A DNA stretch of 64,000 nt from Salvator merianae (lineage: Eukaryota > Chordata > Lepidosauria > Squamata > Teiidae), in assembly GCA_003586115.2 (NCBI GenBank), contig QVOM02000116.1, positions 32,093,062-32,157,061 of the forward strand. The letters are read 5' to 3'. Below are positions 11,963 to 23,089 of this stretch, piece after piece. The translations under genes were made by a program, and so were the position numbers. Every line of letters starts with the position of its first letter. The first letter of the stretch is position 1. The notes below the pieces were generated by a model. The model made no database searches, was not told the origin of the DNA, and worked only from the letters and a program-made list of their open reading frames with translations.

Positions 11963-13474
11963 CCCTTCTGCCCCCTGCCACAGTGGGCAGCAGCCACCAC
12001 TGGGTACGGAGGCTGTTACCATGCAGTGTGTTCCCACAGGACTGCTATGCTGTGTGGATAAATATTTAAGCTGTACGAGTTTATCTGACAATGTAGTTCT
12101 TCCCTATCAAATCACTAACCTAGTGGCAGTAAAGCCCATGGACTAGGGCTGCAGTGTGGAAGGAAGGAAATTGTTGGAAGTCTTGCTTTTTTCTGCCTTA
12201 AACACATGTTGGCTGGAGACACTCCAAGGATTCTCAGCAGCTCTCTAACAGCAGCACTGCAGAAACTGTAGTAAAGAAGAGCACTGCAAGCCTAGCACTG
12301 TAAAGTGGTGCCATGCTTATTGCAGACCTGCTGCTGAACTGGTTACACTAATAGAACAGCCAGGGAATTTTGTTTCCCGGCTGCAATGTTTCTGGCCAGG
12401 AGCATTTCTTCAAACACAGGGCATGGTCCTGGTAGGTCCACAAAATGGGTGGTAGCACCTATGTCAGAAGCAAAGTGAGCACTCTTGGAGCACTTACTCC
12501 CACTTTCTCATTTCTTTCCTCTAAAGAGCACTTAGCATGGGATAACACTTGGATGAGTGTGCCCATGAGTACTTGCACTTTTTCTGCACATTAACTGCGG
12601 ATCTTGCATCCATGTGGTTCAGTTACAGTGCCATAATACTGCTGCACAGAGCTTGTTTTAGATTTGCTGAGGATCAGGGTATAGCTCAAGGGGATCAGGT
12701 CGAGGTTTCCAGTGCCTCGCCCCTCTGTCATCATCATCTGCAGGTAAATATCGGATAGCAGAGACCTCTAGGATTGGCCCCTCTCCATAGCTTTAGCAAG
12801 GGATTGCACTACCAATGCATCTCTTATATTTGCTTTCTCATTAGGCTGTTGATCCTTGACATTTAAGAACTGAATATAAATGTGCTTGTTATGTATATTT
12901 TGATCAAGCTTGCGCTGTGGTTCTAGAAGGACAGTATGATTAAAAGGAACATTTTAATGCCAGTTTAGTACTGCGTTGTTGTTTTAAGGACACAACTTAC
13001 AGAAAAGTTTGACTTGTTCAAAATTTTCAAAAGATTACACAATTAAAAATAATAAAAGTCAATATAATTATGCAGGCAAATGTTGTAGCTGGCTGTACTT
13101 CAGAGCCTGACAGCACATCAAAATAATTCTTGAATGGTGTCCCTGCCTCCCCCTGGAAGACTTGGTTGATTAATTGTCACAAGGAAGGCTGTTGATGCAT
13201 GACACTGACAACTGTGCAAGGCTTAATTTAAGAGAGGGCTCTTCTCCACAAACTTTTCAGCACTAATTCTTAGCCAGGCCCAGGAAATAGCAAGCACAGG
13301 GAGCAGTCTGACTCTTTTGTATTCACAGGCATACAAAAAACATACTGCCTTCATATGATCAGTTCATACTCCCACTTCAACGGGAGTGATAGTGGAGTGA
13401 CAGGATTTGGAATAATGGAGGTGTTCCAGTCTATAGGAGAGATTGCCAATTCTTTGAGCATGGAAGATCCTAAA
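11963..13474. other. No gene or clear repeat seen
   Basis: Composition is somewhat less AT-rich up to about 12800. A CATCATCATCTG run lies near 12730. No open frame over 75 codons looks protein-like. Confidence 0.4.
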
Positions 13475-13489
13475 TTCAGCTCTCGTCTT

Positions 13490-13550
13490 ATTCATTTAAT
13501 GCATTTGTATACCACTCTTCACCCTGAGATCCCAGGGTGGTTTACACAAC
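13490..13550 (-). repeat. Antisense L2-type 3' tail
   Basis: The sequence GCATTTGTATACCACTCTTC, followed by CCTGAGATCCCAGGGTGG, is the reverse complement of an L2-type tail. It leads into the tandem units that start about 60 bases later. Confidence 0.6.
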
Positions 13551-13611
13551 AAACAAATTACAGATAACGCACATAAGAACACACTCACTCTGCACGACGT
13601 TGGGTCATCGA

Positions 13612-13925
13612 TGGGAGCTGATAGAGGAGCTTTCCAGCTTGCTCTTTCTCCTTCGTTTCTCTCAGGCACAGCGGCTCTGCTGATGATAGCTGAGGGAAGG
13701 AGGGGCCACCACTGGGACGTGATGGAGCTTCCCAACTTGCTCTTTTTCTTCTGCTTCTCTTAGACAAGATGGTTCTTCCAGTGACAGTTAAGGAAGGGAG
13801 GGGCCCTTGTTGGGAGCTAATGGAGGATCTTTTATTCCTCTGAGCTGCATAGACACAGTGGCTCTTTTGATGATAGTTGAGGGAGGGAAGCATCATCACT
13901 GAGAACTGATGGGGCTTCTTCCCAG
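13612..13925 (-). repeat. Minisatellite of about 100-bp units
   Basis: Three units and part of a fourth run head to tail. Each starts near GGAGCT(G/A)AT(A/G)GAGGA, carries a CTCTTTCTCCTTC-like pyrimidine block, then a CACAG(C/T)GGCTCT block, and ends in GATGATAG(C/T)TGAGGGA(A/G)GGAGG. Unit starts are about 13612, 13718, 13816 and 13905. The units differ from one another by many substitutions and small gaps, so they are old. They follow an antisense L2-like tail. Confidence 0.65.
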
Positions 13926-14099
13926 GATGTTGATTCCCTGTAGAAGAGCTGCTGCTAGCTAAAAATGGGACCAGTTAGGTGGATGAACCAAGCATTTGAT
14001 TTCAGCATAATATAACTTGCGGTCAGAAAAGACTAAATTGCAGCTAGGGAAGTTTGAAGAATTAAACACTTGACACTTTCCAGAGGGGTACCTGTATTA

Positions 14100-14190
14100 G
14101 TCTCTTGCAGGAAAAACAAGTTTCATAGCACCTTAAAGACTAACAAATTTGCTATAATAAATATATTAGTCTTTAAAGTGCTGCAAGTCA
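14100..14190. mobile_element. Fold-back repeat, copy 1
   Basis: The arms AGCACCTTAAAGACTAA (14127-14143) and TTAGTCTTTAAAGTGCT (14166-14182) are inverted repeats with 16 of 17 matches and a 22-bp loop. The flank GGGGTACCTGTATTAGTCTC (from 14084) also resembles the outer part of this reptile fold-back family. A second copy is at 59481-59565. Confidence 0.6.
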
Positions 14191-14227
14191 CTTTGTTATT
14201 TAGAAATACATATTTTGTGAGAAATAC

Positions 14228-14290
14228 ATCATTTATTTATATTCCATCTTTCAACTCAAGGATTCTCAAGGGGCATGTAATGTATTTATA
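14228..14290 (-). repeat. Antisense L2-type tail
   Basis: TTTATATTCCATCTTTCAAC followed by CTCAAGGATTCTCAAGG is the reverse complement of a degenerate L2-type tail. It is short and low in certainty. Confidence 0.4.
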
Positions 14291-14767
14291 TACTACTATT
14301 CACTTGCACATTTTCCTCAGAATTGGTTGCAAGACATACATTTTTAAAATACAATGTTTTGTGTAGATTCTTTAAAAATAATTTGTAGATCAATGCAGAA
14401 AAGAGTTGGAAGCAACTTCGGATAATTGACATGTAAGTGTGTCAGAGCCTGGGGATGGAGGAATATATGTGCCCTTCCTTTCATTTCCTTCTCTGGCTGA
14501 ACGTACAAAAATTTCTTAGAGTAATTTAGAATAAAAGCCCATGAACACGTGGAGGATGCCTTCCTGAAGTGTAAACAATCTGATGGAAAAGCTGGGCAGC
14601 TGCTTTCTTTTCCAATTTTCATTTGTAATTCAGCTGTCTCTCATTTGACATCTGACTTGTTGAATCCAAATCTTAAACTCATTAGATAAATGCATAACCA
14701 GACAAGGACTGCTAAATTCACACATGGATATTCATTTCTTGATAATGCCTGTCAGCTAGGCATATGA

Positions 14768-14996
14768 ATAAGTATACGAGAAATGCTCTGCTGGACTGGA
14801 CTAATAGCCCATTTAGTCCAGTAGCCTATTCTTATAGTAGCAAGCAATTGCATATGGAAGTCCACGAACAGGATATAAGTATACAGCTTGCCCTATTCAT
14901 GTTCTCACAGTAGCTGGCCTACAGAGACATACTGCCTCCTATGTATGCCCCCATGAAATCTCAGCCATCAGAATTCATAATCTATGATGGCCTTTA
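14768..14996 (-). mobile_element. CR1-clade LINE 3' end, antisense
   Basis: The run GCTCTGCTGGACTGGACTAATAGCC in two overlapping pieces, then CATTTAGTCCAGTAGCC, is the reverse complement of the CR1 terminus (CTGGACTAGATGGGCC ... CAGCAGGGC). The body continues to about 14996, ending next to a TTTA repeat that begins another element. It is 5' truncated. Confidence 0.7.
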
Positions 14997-15415
14997 TTTA
15001 TTTATTTATTTATTTATTTAATTAATTGCATTTTTATCCCACCCTATACTCTAAGGTCTCAGAGCAGGTTACAACATTAAAAACCAAAATAAAATGAGTA
15101 TACTAAAACAATAACAGTGTCTGGAAATGGGGAGGAAAAGCCTTATTTAGCCAAAGGCCAGGGCAAAGAGGTACGTCTTTACTGCTTTCCTAAACATATA
15201 AAGTGAAGGTGCATGACGCACCTCAGGGGGGAGCCATCACTGAGAAGCTGTCACGGGTACTCATCCCTTTTGCTACTGAGGGTGGTCGTATAACCAGAAA
15301 GACTTTAAGGCACTGTCAGGTCAATATGGAAGAAGGCCCAAGTCATTTAGGGCCTTATAACTTAAGGTTAGCACCTTGAATTGGGCTCGGTAGCAAATTG
15401 GTACTTCATGGCCTA
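14997..15415 (-). mobile_element. L2-clade LINE 3' region, antisense
   Basis: It starts with a (TTTA)n run (14997-15025), the complement of an AATA-type LINE tail. Then come TTTTTATCCCACCCTATACTC and GGTCTCAGAGCAGG, followed by the 3'-UTR block typical of squamate L2 copies (GAGGTACGTCTTTACTGC, CACCTCAGGGGGGAGCCATC, GGGCCTTATAACTTAAGG, ACCTTGAATTGGGCTCGG). The copy at 52372-52830 is a close parallel over the same span. It is cut off where Ty3/gypsy-like sequence begins. Confidence 0.7.
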
Positions 15416-15444
15416 TGCTTCAGCACCTCATTTTGGATCTTCAG

Positions 15445-16080
15445 ATCACAGCACTTGGATCAGTGAGTTTATGGTAAAAGTCTTGGTGGATAGTGAAGCT
15501 AGTCATAACATGATCAAACTATTTTAATCGATAAATTCCAACTCCCAATCACAGAAATGGCAAGGCTGGTTATTTTTGTAATATATGACAGCTCTGAGGA
15601 CCAGAAACCAGTTACTTCTTGAACCATTCCACAGAAGACTAAAATTGCCTACCACATGGAAGTCCTGCAGTTTCTAGTGGTTCAAATCCCTGATTATCCC
15701 ATGATATTTGGGTCAGATTGGCTTAAAAATTATGATCCACACATAATCTGGAGTAAACAAGCCATTATTTTTGACTCTGAAAACGTGCTTTGCGTGGAAC
15801 AAATAAAGAACTTAACAGGGGCAGTGTTAGAGGTTCCTGTTATGGGCACCAACACTAGACTGCTCTGTGTGCACCCAGCACAAGCACCTAACAAACCATT
15901 TGCCTGAAGTGTACCAGGAGTTTGCTGATGTTTTTGAGAAAAGAGAAGCCAATACTTTGCCTCTCCCACCCAATCATCCATTTGACTCTGCCATAGAACT
16001 CCTGTTGGGAGTGGAGCATCCTGCAGACATTTACACTCCATGTCTGAACCCAAATTGCAAGCACGAAGAGACTTTTTAGA
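15445..16080 (+). pseudogene. Broken Ty3/gypsy pol fragment (protease to start of RT)
   Basis: Three pieces in different frames keep the order of a Ty3/gypsy (Sushi-like) pol. At 15480-15520 a KVLVDSEASHNMI segment corresponds to the aspartic protease active site, but the third residue of the D-S/T-G triad is Glu. At 15656-15790 there is a MIFGSDWLKNYDPHI segment, matching the conserved GxxWL-x-x-(H/Y)-P block. At about 15905-16060 there are LPEVYQEFADVFEK and PFDSAIELLLG segments, matching the linker before the reverse transcriptase. In-frame stops (for example after the protease motif and at 15905-15907) and a frame change near 15890 show it is dead. Gag, most of RT, RNase H, integrase and LTRs are absent. 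It abuts an antisense L2 fragment on the left. A host-domesticated pol-derived gene is unlikely given the stops. Confidence 0.8.
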
Positions 16081-16463
16081 TAAAAACCTAGGGTGCCATT
16101 TTTATATGACCACCATCATCTCCTGTGGCAGCCCCAGTGCTTTTAAGATTTTGTCCTGGTTACTGCACTCTAAATAAGATTTCAGTACAACTTTTACACC
16201 CTCTTCCACTCATCAGCTGCTTATCAGGATGTCTGGGTATCTGGCATCTGGCAGTGTGTAAGCATTGATGGCTTGGATCTTCTTCCTTCCACTGAGCTGG
16301 AATTTCAAGATCTTTCTCACCCTCTGAATAGTTAGTCCATGTAGCATGGCTCTCAGAACCAAATTTTGATTGGTACCATTGTTAACATTTTTATCCACAG
16401 TTTTCCAATTTCAATTTGCAACGTCATGCCTGTTTTCTCCTGGTTTTGCTACAATCAAGAACA

Positions 16464-16586
16464 AAACATGGCCCTTTCTGCACTGGTCAGCGGGGCCTGC
16501 CATAGTCTGTACCAGCATGTGGATGACAAGTCCCTATTCTAGGATATAATCTGGAATATGGACCAGTGCAGAAAAGGCCCATGTTT
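16464..16586. mobile_element. Short MITE-like copy B (about 120 bp)
   Basis: The arms CATGGCCCTTTCTGCACTGG (left, 16467-16486) and CCAGTGCAGAAAAGGCCCATG (right, 16563-16583) are inverted repeats, one base longer on the right. The palindrome extends outward as AAACATGG/CCATGTTT. The centre carries GGGCCTGCCATAGTCTG and GATATAATCTGGAATATGG, words also present at 29900-30000 and 33511-33670. It has no coding capacity. Confidence 0.75.
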
Positions 16587-17925
16587 CCATTCTGTTACCA
16601 TATTGTAGGTATATTAGGTGTCAGGTACCTTACCCACAATATCTTAACATCAGCACCATAATCAACAAAAGAACAACAACACAGCAGAGCAAAAGGCATT
16701 TTGCGTGAGAAACAGGTCTCACTTTGTACTTCGTATATGTTTTAGAAACTATCTCTATAACTGATTTCCAAGGTATACAAGGCAACATATTGCTCTCTGT
16801 GAAGTCATGTACTGGTGTGTGCGTGTCTGCATGTGCGTGCATGCATATTGGGGGCTTAATCTTATTTTTAGCACTTTCCTCAGCAGCAGTTAACATGGCT
16901 GCTTCTGAATTATTTGGAATTGTAAGAAATGTAGCAGATGTAAGAACAAGGGAAGAAGGAAAAAAAGGAAATCCCAGATGAATTTCTAAGAACAAGCTTG
17001 TCAAATCTTTGAAAAGCATTTTTGTTCCATGAAAACACTCAGAAAATGTTTTGCATGTTGCAACCAACTGAATAAAAAACATGCATGCGTGAGGATTGAG
17101 TAGCGGTAGTGGTGATACAAGACCACTTTAAGACTTTATGTTGATTATTTTGCTTCCGATCCCATACAAGAATACTATAATAAGGGGAAATAAAGTGTGG
17201 ATATTGCATTTTCAATGCCTCCCTAGCCTGCCATTCTAATGATACATTAAATGCAAACCCTGCTGCAGTTAAATTTCCAGTCTGGCGCAGCAGTTGTAAA
17301 GGCCACAGTTTTAAGTAAAAAATATTTGATTTTTGTGTCCAGTTTCAAAATAGATTACTTTTGAATTCTGGATTATGTTTCAGTCTACATAAGAAGCAGC
17401 TATATAATAGTGCCATGAATGAATTTAACTCCAATGAAATACAAAGCTTAGGATGGATTCGGTGCGAACATAGATTCATTTTAGAGAATGGAAGAATTTC
17501 CCTCCCTCCGTTCTCTATTGTCTTATTTATAAATGTGTACAAATACTTTGCCTCTAATTTAATTATCCTGGCATCAGCATGGGTTCTGGGCATGCTGAAG
17601 AGCAGAGCTCAGCATGGCCAATCACATTAAACATTACATTCATAAGATGGGTTGCCATATGAATAAAAGAGTAGAGCTCCTATAACATTAAAAGTTGTTT
17701 AGAGTAGGGAATTTAAGCTGGTGTTGTTTGGAATGCAAGCTCTGGCTGCTTAGCATTCCTCTTTGACACAACTACTAAAAGTACAGGAGTGCTGTCCTCT
17801 TTTTCATCTAGTGGCCCTGTCATAAATGAACCCACTGATACTGAAAAAGCAACACAATAGTAGGAGAACGAGATCTTTGCTCCATCACTATCACCCTCAA
17901 TGCTGGCCCTCCTAATTACAACTAA
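16587..17925. other. AT-rich stretch with imperfect TG repeat
   Basis: An imperfect TGTGTGCG/TGCATGCA tract lies at 16814-16849. The longest open frame in the window (minus strand 16630-17082, 150 codons) crosses this tract and has no domain features, so I do not call it a gene. Confidence 0.5.
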
Positions 17926-18372
17926 ACTATGGCCATGTCCACCCTGGATCAGTAGGCTGACCATGCCAGAGGTCTAGACCGCTAAATCCACACAGGATTG
18001 GCCTTTGGAGTGGGCTATGCCACACAAATGGCACCATTGCCCTCTCCAAGTGTGGACCACTTGTAAGCAGTCCATGTTTCAGCCAAATTAGTATACTGGA
18101 CCAGAGGTCACATGCAGATAGTATATGGGCTGTGGACCAGTATACCAGACCAGGCACCATTTTGCCAGCACCTGGAAGTAGTACCAGAAGTGCACTGCTT
18201 CTGGACACCTGGTCCAAACAGCCCTGGCTGCTATTGTTTTGTGCCTCCAAATGTCCACCAAGTGGATGACCCTTCTTGCACATTACAAGTGTCCCAGTCT
18301 ATTGTGGTTTGGGTTACCTGTCTCAGGCCAGCATGGCATAGGATAGCCTATGCCATGCAGAAAGGCCCTATG
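17926..18372. mobile_element. MITE-like copy C
   Basis: The right end CCATGCAGAAAGGCCCTATG (18353-18372) matches the family terminus. The left end near 17926-17940 (ACTATGGCCATGTCC) is degenerate. The interior repeats the family vocabulary, with GGACCAG, CTGGTCC and TGGACCAGTATACCAGACCA, and is strongly self-complementary. No transposase is present. Confidence 0.55.
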
Positions 18373-18737
18373 ATTCCGTGACTCATCAAGGAAAAAGTTC
18401 TGTCTATTGCCGAGTCCCAGAAAATAGGCTGTACCTCTTTGTTAATTCCCCTTACTCCAAAGGTGATCTTTTTTTGTCTCTTCCCCATCCCAAATAGGGA
18501 GGTTTCTCTCTCTGTTCATCTTGGTTCCTGAGCAGCTATCCCATAACGTACTAGAAAAAAGGTCTTTCTACCCAGTGATGCTAAGAACTTGCTAAAACGA
18601 AATGCTATGGACATTTTGCATGCAAAGCATATGTTCTTTAACTGAATTATGATCCTTTCCCAGACCATGTATGAAAGTATATCAGGTGACTCTTGATAAC
18701 AGCCATTGATCTTTGTATTTTAAGATTTGAGAGAAAC

Positions 18738-18812
18738 ATTGTTGTGACCACCCAGGGACCTTCAGATGAAGAGCAGGATATAAATTCTTAAATAAACAAA
18801 CAAATAGTTCTG
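18738..18812 (+). repeat. L2-type 3' tail
   Basis: GTTGTGACCACCCAGGGACC, then GAAGAGCAGGATATAAATTC and AAATAAACAAACAAAT, form a typical L2-clade 3' end. Nothing upstream is recognisable. Confidence 0.55.
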
Positions 18813-19204
18813 TGCAGCAGAGACAAGGAGATGGAACTTTTAAAACTATTGCAAAGGAAATGGAAGTTCCATGATGTGGAGAAAACTTTTAGCAACTTAG
18901 CATAGGGTTGGTTTAGGTTGTATGGAAGAACGATTATTGTTACAAGCCTGTTCTTCTTCTATCCTTGAAATATCAGAAGACATTTCAAAACAGGTTAATT
19001 AGAATTTTACCCATCCTAGCTTTTATGTTGCATCTATATAGCTGCCAATATAGACCTGGTAGATAATTAACAGAATGCAAGAAATGGCTTCAAACCAAAA
19101 CAGACTATTGGGGGTAATACACTTTTCCAGCCCTACTTAATGAGGTCATAAATTGAATTTAGGGTATTCCTTACTAGCAAGTGCACAAAGGACCTAGCAG
19201 CAGC

Positions 19205-19384
19205 CCATGGCTTTAAGGGTGGGTGTTCGTAAAGCATGGGAAGCAGGCGATCGCTGTTCGCAGGTCCTCTGGGCCTCCGGGCCTCCGTACTGTCGCAGCT
19301 GCAGCTACATGGAGGCCCAGAGGCCCTGCAAACAGTGATTGCCCACTTCCCAAACGTTATGGACATCCACTCTTAAAACCATGG
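19205..19384. repeat. Large palindrome, 74-bp arms
   Basis: The arm 19205-19278 and the arm 19311-19384 are inverted copies of each other. Both begin or end at CCATGG and both carry a GGGCCTCC or GGAGGCCC block next to a 32-bp spacer. By eye roughly four of five positions pair, and the two arms have exactly the same length. In single-stranded form it would give a long hairpin. It lies directly beside material related to the MITE-like family (19385-19822) and may be its left half. Confidence 0.75.
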
Positions 19385-19822
19385 CCCGCCGCTGAAAGGA
19401 CCTCCCTTCCACATGTTATGGTGAAATATGGGAGGCATCACCTTTCACTGACCCATCCCACCACCTGATCTGGATTTACTGGTAGTCCTTGATGTCCAGG
19501 ACTACTGGCGCACCAGCTTGGAGACATGCAGAGGACATGCTTCCATGTTCTGCACTACTGGGTGACCCATTACAGTGGCACATCCAAGTGCATGGCCAAA
19601 ATGGGTTCCTTGGGGGCTGTGAGGCTAGGAATGTTCGTTCCTAGCCCTTCAGAGCCCTCGGAGTCTGGCCCTGTAGCTTGTGCAAGCTTTGGGGCTGGTG
19701 TAGGGGCTGGTCTGGAGCAGTGTCGTCATGCAGACGGTGCTGTTTTGCAGCACACTTTGGACCTCACTGGTCCAGACCACTGATTCGGATCACAGAATGG
19801 CAGGGCAGGGCAGAAAGGACCT
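19385..19822. mobile_element. MITE-like copy D (degenerate)
   Basis: The segment contains CTGGTAGTCC and GGACTACTGG facing each other (about 19479-19508), family words such as GGTCTGGAGCAG and GGTCCAGACCACTGATTCGG, and a terminal GGGCAGAAAGGACCTTTG (about 19807-19824). The left limit may lie inside the adjacent palindrome. It has no coding capacity. Confidence 0.5.
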
Positions 19823-20067
19823 TTGATTTTTTGCTGGATTGGTTGCCAGTATTACAGAACAGCCTTTCTGAACCTGATACCACCCCCAGATGTTTTGAGC
19901 TGTTTATACCACCCCCAGATGTTTTGAGATGTAACTCCTCTAAGTTCTAGCTAGCATGGCTAGTGGCCAAAATGAAAGGCTGATGGAAGACAGAAGCATT
20001 AACACAGCAAAGGTTGGAGGAAGTTGATATAAAATGCCGATTAGCCATTTCAGCTTAAAGCAGCACA

Positions 20068-20152
20068 CATTATAATTCTTCTCTCAATTTATCCTCATAA
20101 TAACCGTGTTAGGTAGGCTGAGAGGAGATTTTTAAACTTTGGCAGTCACTGG
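20068..20152 (-). repeat. tRNA-derived/MIR-like SINE fragment, antisense
   Basis: TATCCTCATAATAACCGTGT followed by TAGGTAGGCTGAGAGGAG is the reverse complement of the conserved SINE core (CTCTCAGCCTAACCTACC ... GTTGTTGTGAGGATA). Only about 85 bases are clear. Confidence 0.55.
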
Positions 20153-23089
20153 GGTTTCCATGCCTATGCTGGCATCACGTTCTTGTGTAAAAGTGCTGCA
20201 ATGATGGTTTTATAAGGATTGGCACTCACTGATGAACATTAGAAATAGAATGATTAACCAATACCATCAATGTTTTATGCCACCATTCTGTCCTTCATTA
20301 AAGTTCCAAGGCTTTTAATCAGAGTAAATTTAAAAGATTCTATTATTTAACACAAGATCAGGCTGGAGCTTTGGGCAGTTATCTTTGCCTGCTTTCTGAA
20401 TGATATGAAAAAGTTTGCTAAGATCCTAAATTCAGGAGGGTGGTAGTACAGAAAGTTTTGACATCAGTGTTCAATTTATGAATGTATTTCATCTAAGTGG
20501 TTTTTTTTGTTTACCTTTTTTTCTGCTACAAGTGGGAAAACGTACTTGGCATTTTTATGTAGTGTTGCCATATTTTTTCTCCTATGATGGGACGGAGGGG
20601 AGGGAGTGTGAGATTATTTCAAATATAGAAGCAGGCAGCTTAATCACCTCCCCATTATGGTTTCTATGTCTGGATGTGGTGCAGGCTTTACACAGATAAA
20701 AACGTTTCCTTTGGCAAATTCACACACTAATTTAGCACAATCCTTCAACCCAAGAAATTCTTACAGGAGAGAGATTAAATGCTGTTTAGCTCCCCGTCTT
20801 GTTTGCTACATTAAAAGGCAATTAAACATTGGTGGAAACTTTTTTCTTCAAAAAAGAAAGGGTTTTTTCCCCCTCCAAAAAATGCTTTTGGCAGCTGCTA
20901 GCCCTCCTCAGAGATAACTAGTTTTTTTCTTCTCATTTTTTCACCTAAATTTAGTGAAAAAAGAAAGGGGAAACATTCAAGAAAAGAATTATGACACTAG
21001 TAAGAAGGAAAGCTGATTAAACTTTATCACATCTTACACAGAAAGTACTATGTTTTAAATGACTCAGATTGAAATAAGATGCCATAGTGCTATGGAATGA
21101 AAGTAGAACAAGGTGCTTTTTCTCAGTCTAGCTGGCTCTCATTTTGGAAAGTAGGAGCACAGAATGATCTTGAAACCAACAATTGCAGCGCTGACCAATA
21201 TATTAGTTCCCAATGTTGACCAATATACCAGTTTTCTCCAATCCACAAAAAGTAAGTCAGACATGCCTTCCATGACCTCAGAATGAAGAAAATGCAATAA
21301 CAGACCAAACTGATAAGATTTCAGCTGAACTCAGACAAAAGGCTCCTTAATGGTAAGACCAGTACAGCAGCAGAAAAAAATATGGCTGAGGAGGGGAGAT
21401 CACTTGCTGAAATCCCCCCCTCCGGCACTAATTCAACCTTTTTTAAAGCTCCCTCATGGCAGCGAATCAGCTTCTTTTTAAGATTCCAACGCCACAGTAG
21501 ACATTTCAAAAGGCTATTTGCCACTACACGGGAACATAAAAAAAACACCTTGTGAACCAGTGTGGCTTGGGTGATGGGCTTCTACCTGTGACGACCCCCC
21601 CCCCTTGCTGGCTGCCCCTGAATGGAACTTATTACTTTGGGGGAGGTGTGCCAGTACCTGCTTCATTGACAGTGGTGGTTGGGAGGGGTTAGTGCAGCAG
21701 TGCCACATGGACTTCATGCTGCAGTACCACATGGACTTCAAAGGAAGCCCATGAACCTGGATCATATCCTTGGGAAAAGCAGATCTTCTGCAGCACTATT
21801 AGGTACCTGAGGGATGGTGCAGCCAAGGCAAGAAGCAAAACAAAGGCAAGGAGAACAAGCTTTCCCTAGCTGTTTCCACTGTGCTGAAGGACTCTATGAC
21901 TTCTTAAGTCTGGATTACTTTGCCTTAGTCTACATGAACGCTTGTGCTCACAAGAGAATAAAAGAGAACATAGATTTGTATGACCTTTGTGTATATTAAT
22001 TCATATACCAAAGTCCATTTAGAAATAAGTTGCAACACAATATCTTTCACCACTTACCTGATGATCCAGATGCCTAATCAGTCAGCTATCTTAGATGATA
22101 TTGATGGACAACTTCTGGGCCTTTCCTGCCTCTCTTCCTAGTGTTCAGTGTAGGCCAGACATTTGAATCAATTGTTGGATCCTTCCTTCCTTCCATCCAT
22201 TCCATTCTACACTGTCATCTTATAATGCCATGGGTTGGTTCTCACAAACCGCTGTGTAGTGCAAAACAGTATCATGCAAGCAATTGTCAACTATGTGAAC
22301 CTACAGGTTAGGAATCATGGACACTCAGTGTACCAATGTAGTTAGTTGCATCACAGAAGTGAGATCCAGTTCATTAATGTAAGTCAATGATGCTCAGTAG
22401 TGCTGCAGAAGGGAAACTCAGTTAATAGTGTACCAATGGCAGTATAGAGAGTTGGCCTAGTCTACCACTGAAAGGCTATGGGACCTGGGAAGCCAAGGAC
22501 TGAAAACATGAAATGTTCAAGACTGGATTATGTACAGAGACATAAAATCAAGGTGCTTGGCATGGGAGTCCTTATATGGCTCTACGCATTCCATCATGGA
22601 CCTTTTTCAAGAGACTTACTTTAGGGATGTATCAAACTGCCATTTGTTGAAGGTGCTTTCCTTAACAGTCCTGGCTGTCTTTGGCACAGCTCCCTTAGAT
22701 GTGAGTAAATGCATGAAGCAGGGAACATACCTGCATGCATCCTCATCACCATTATAGGGCCCTTTGTAGGCACGCCTGCTGATTGATGGCTGCATGACTT
22801 CCTCTGGTAACAGATGATATGCAACTACACACCATCTGCTGAGAGACTGTGAACAGGGCAACATGTAGTGCTTATGCTTGGCTTTTAAGGCTCTGTATGG
22901 AATTAGCTGGGCATCGGAAAACAGGTTTTTCGACTTCAAGGTTCACTTTTCCAACCGAGTAGGCCATTTGTTATGTTCTTGTGCTCATCTTGGGTGGATG
23001 TCCTTTTCTAAACTGAAGGCCACAATCATTCCTTACCAACCCTTATATGCAAAAAACCCTGATGACCAGTGACATAACCATCCAGTAAG
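20153..23089. other. No gene; small local repeats
   Basis: A 24-bp unit is duplicated in tandem at 21694-21741 (GCAG.A.TGCCACATGGACTTC type). Poly-C runs occur at 21413-21421 and 21594-21604. Open frames of up to 107 codons (for example minus strand 22616-22939) have no recognisable domain. Confidence 0.4.

Noticed and set aside
16213..16398. 61-codon minus-strand frame next to the Ty3/gypsy relic
   Set aside because: It is on the opposite strand to the relic and matches no pol, gag or env region that I recognise.
16630..17082. 150-codon open frame on the minus strand, the longest in the window
   Set aside because: It crosses an imperfect TG/CA repeat that supplies the His/Thr-rich part, has no domain, and lacks splice or poly(A) context. 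In an AT-rich 64-kb window one such frame is expected by chance.
22616..22939. 107-codon minus-strand frame with a faint resemblance to hAT/ZNF862-type proteins
   Set aside because: The resemblance rests on a few residues (FNKW), and the frame closes with stops just where the family motif should continue.
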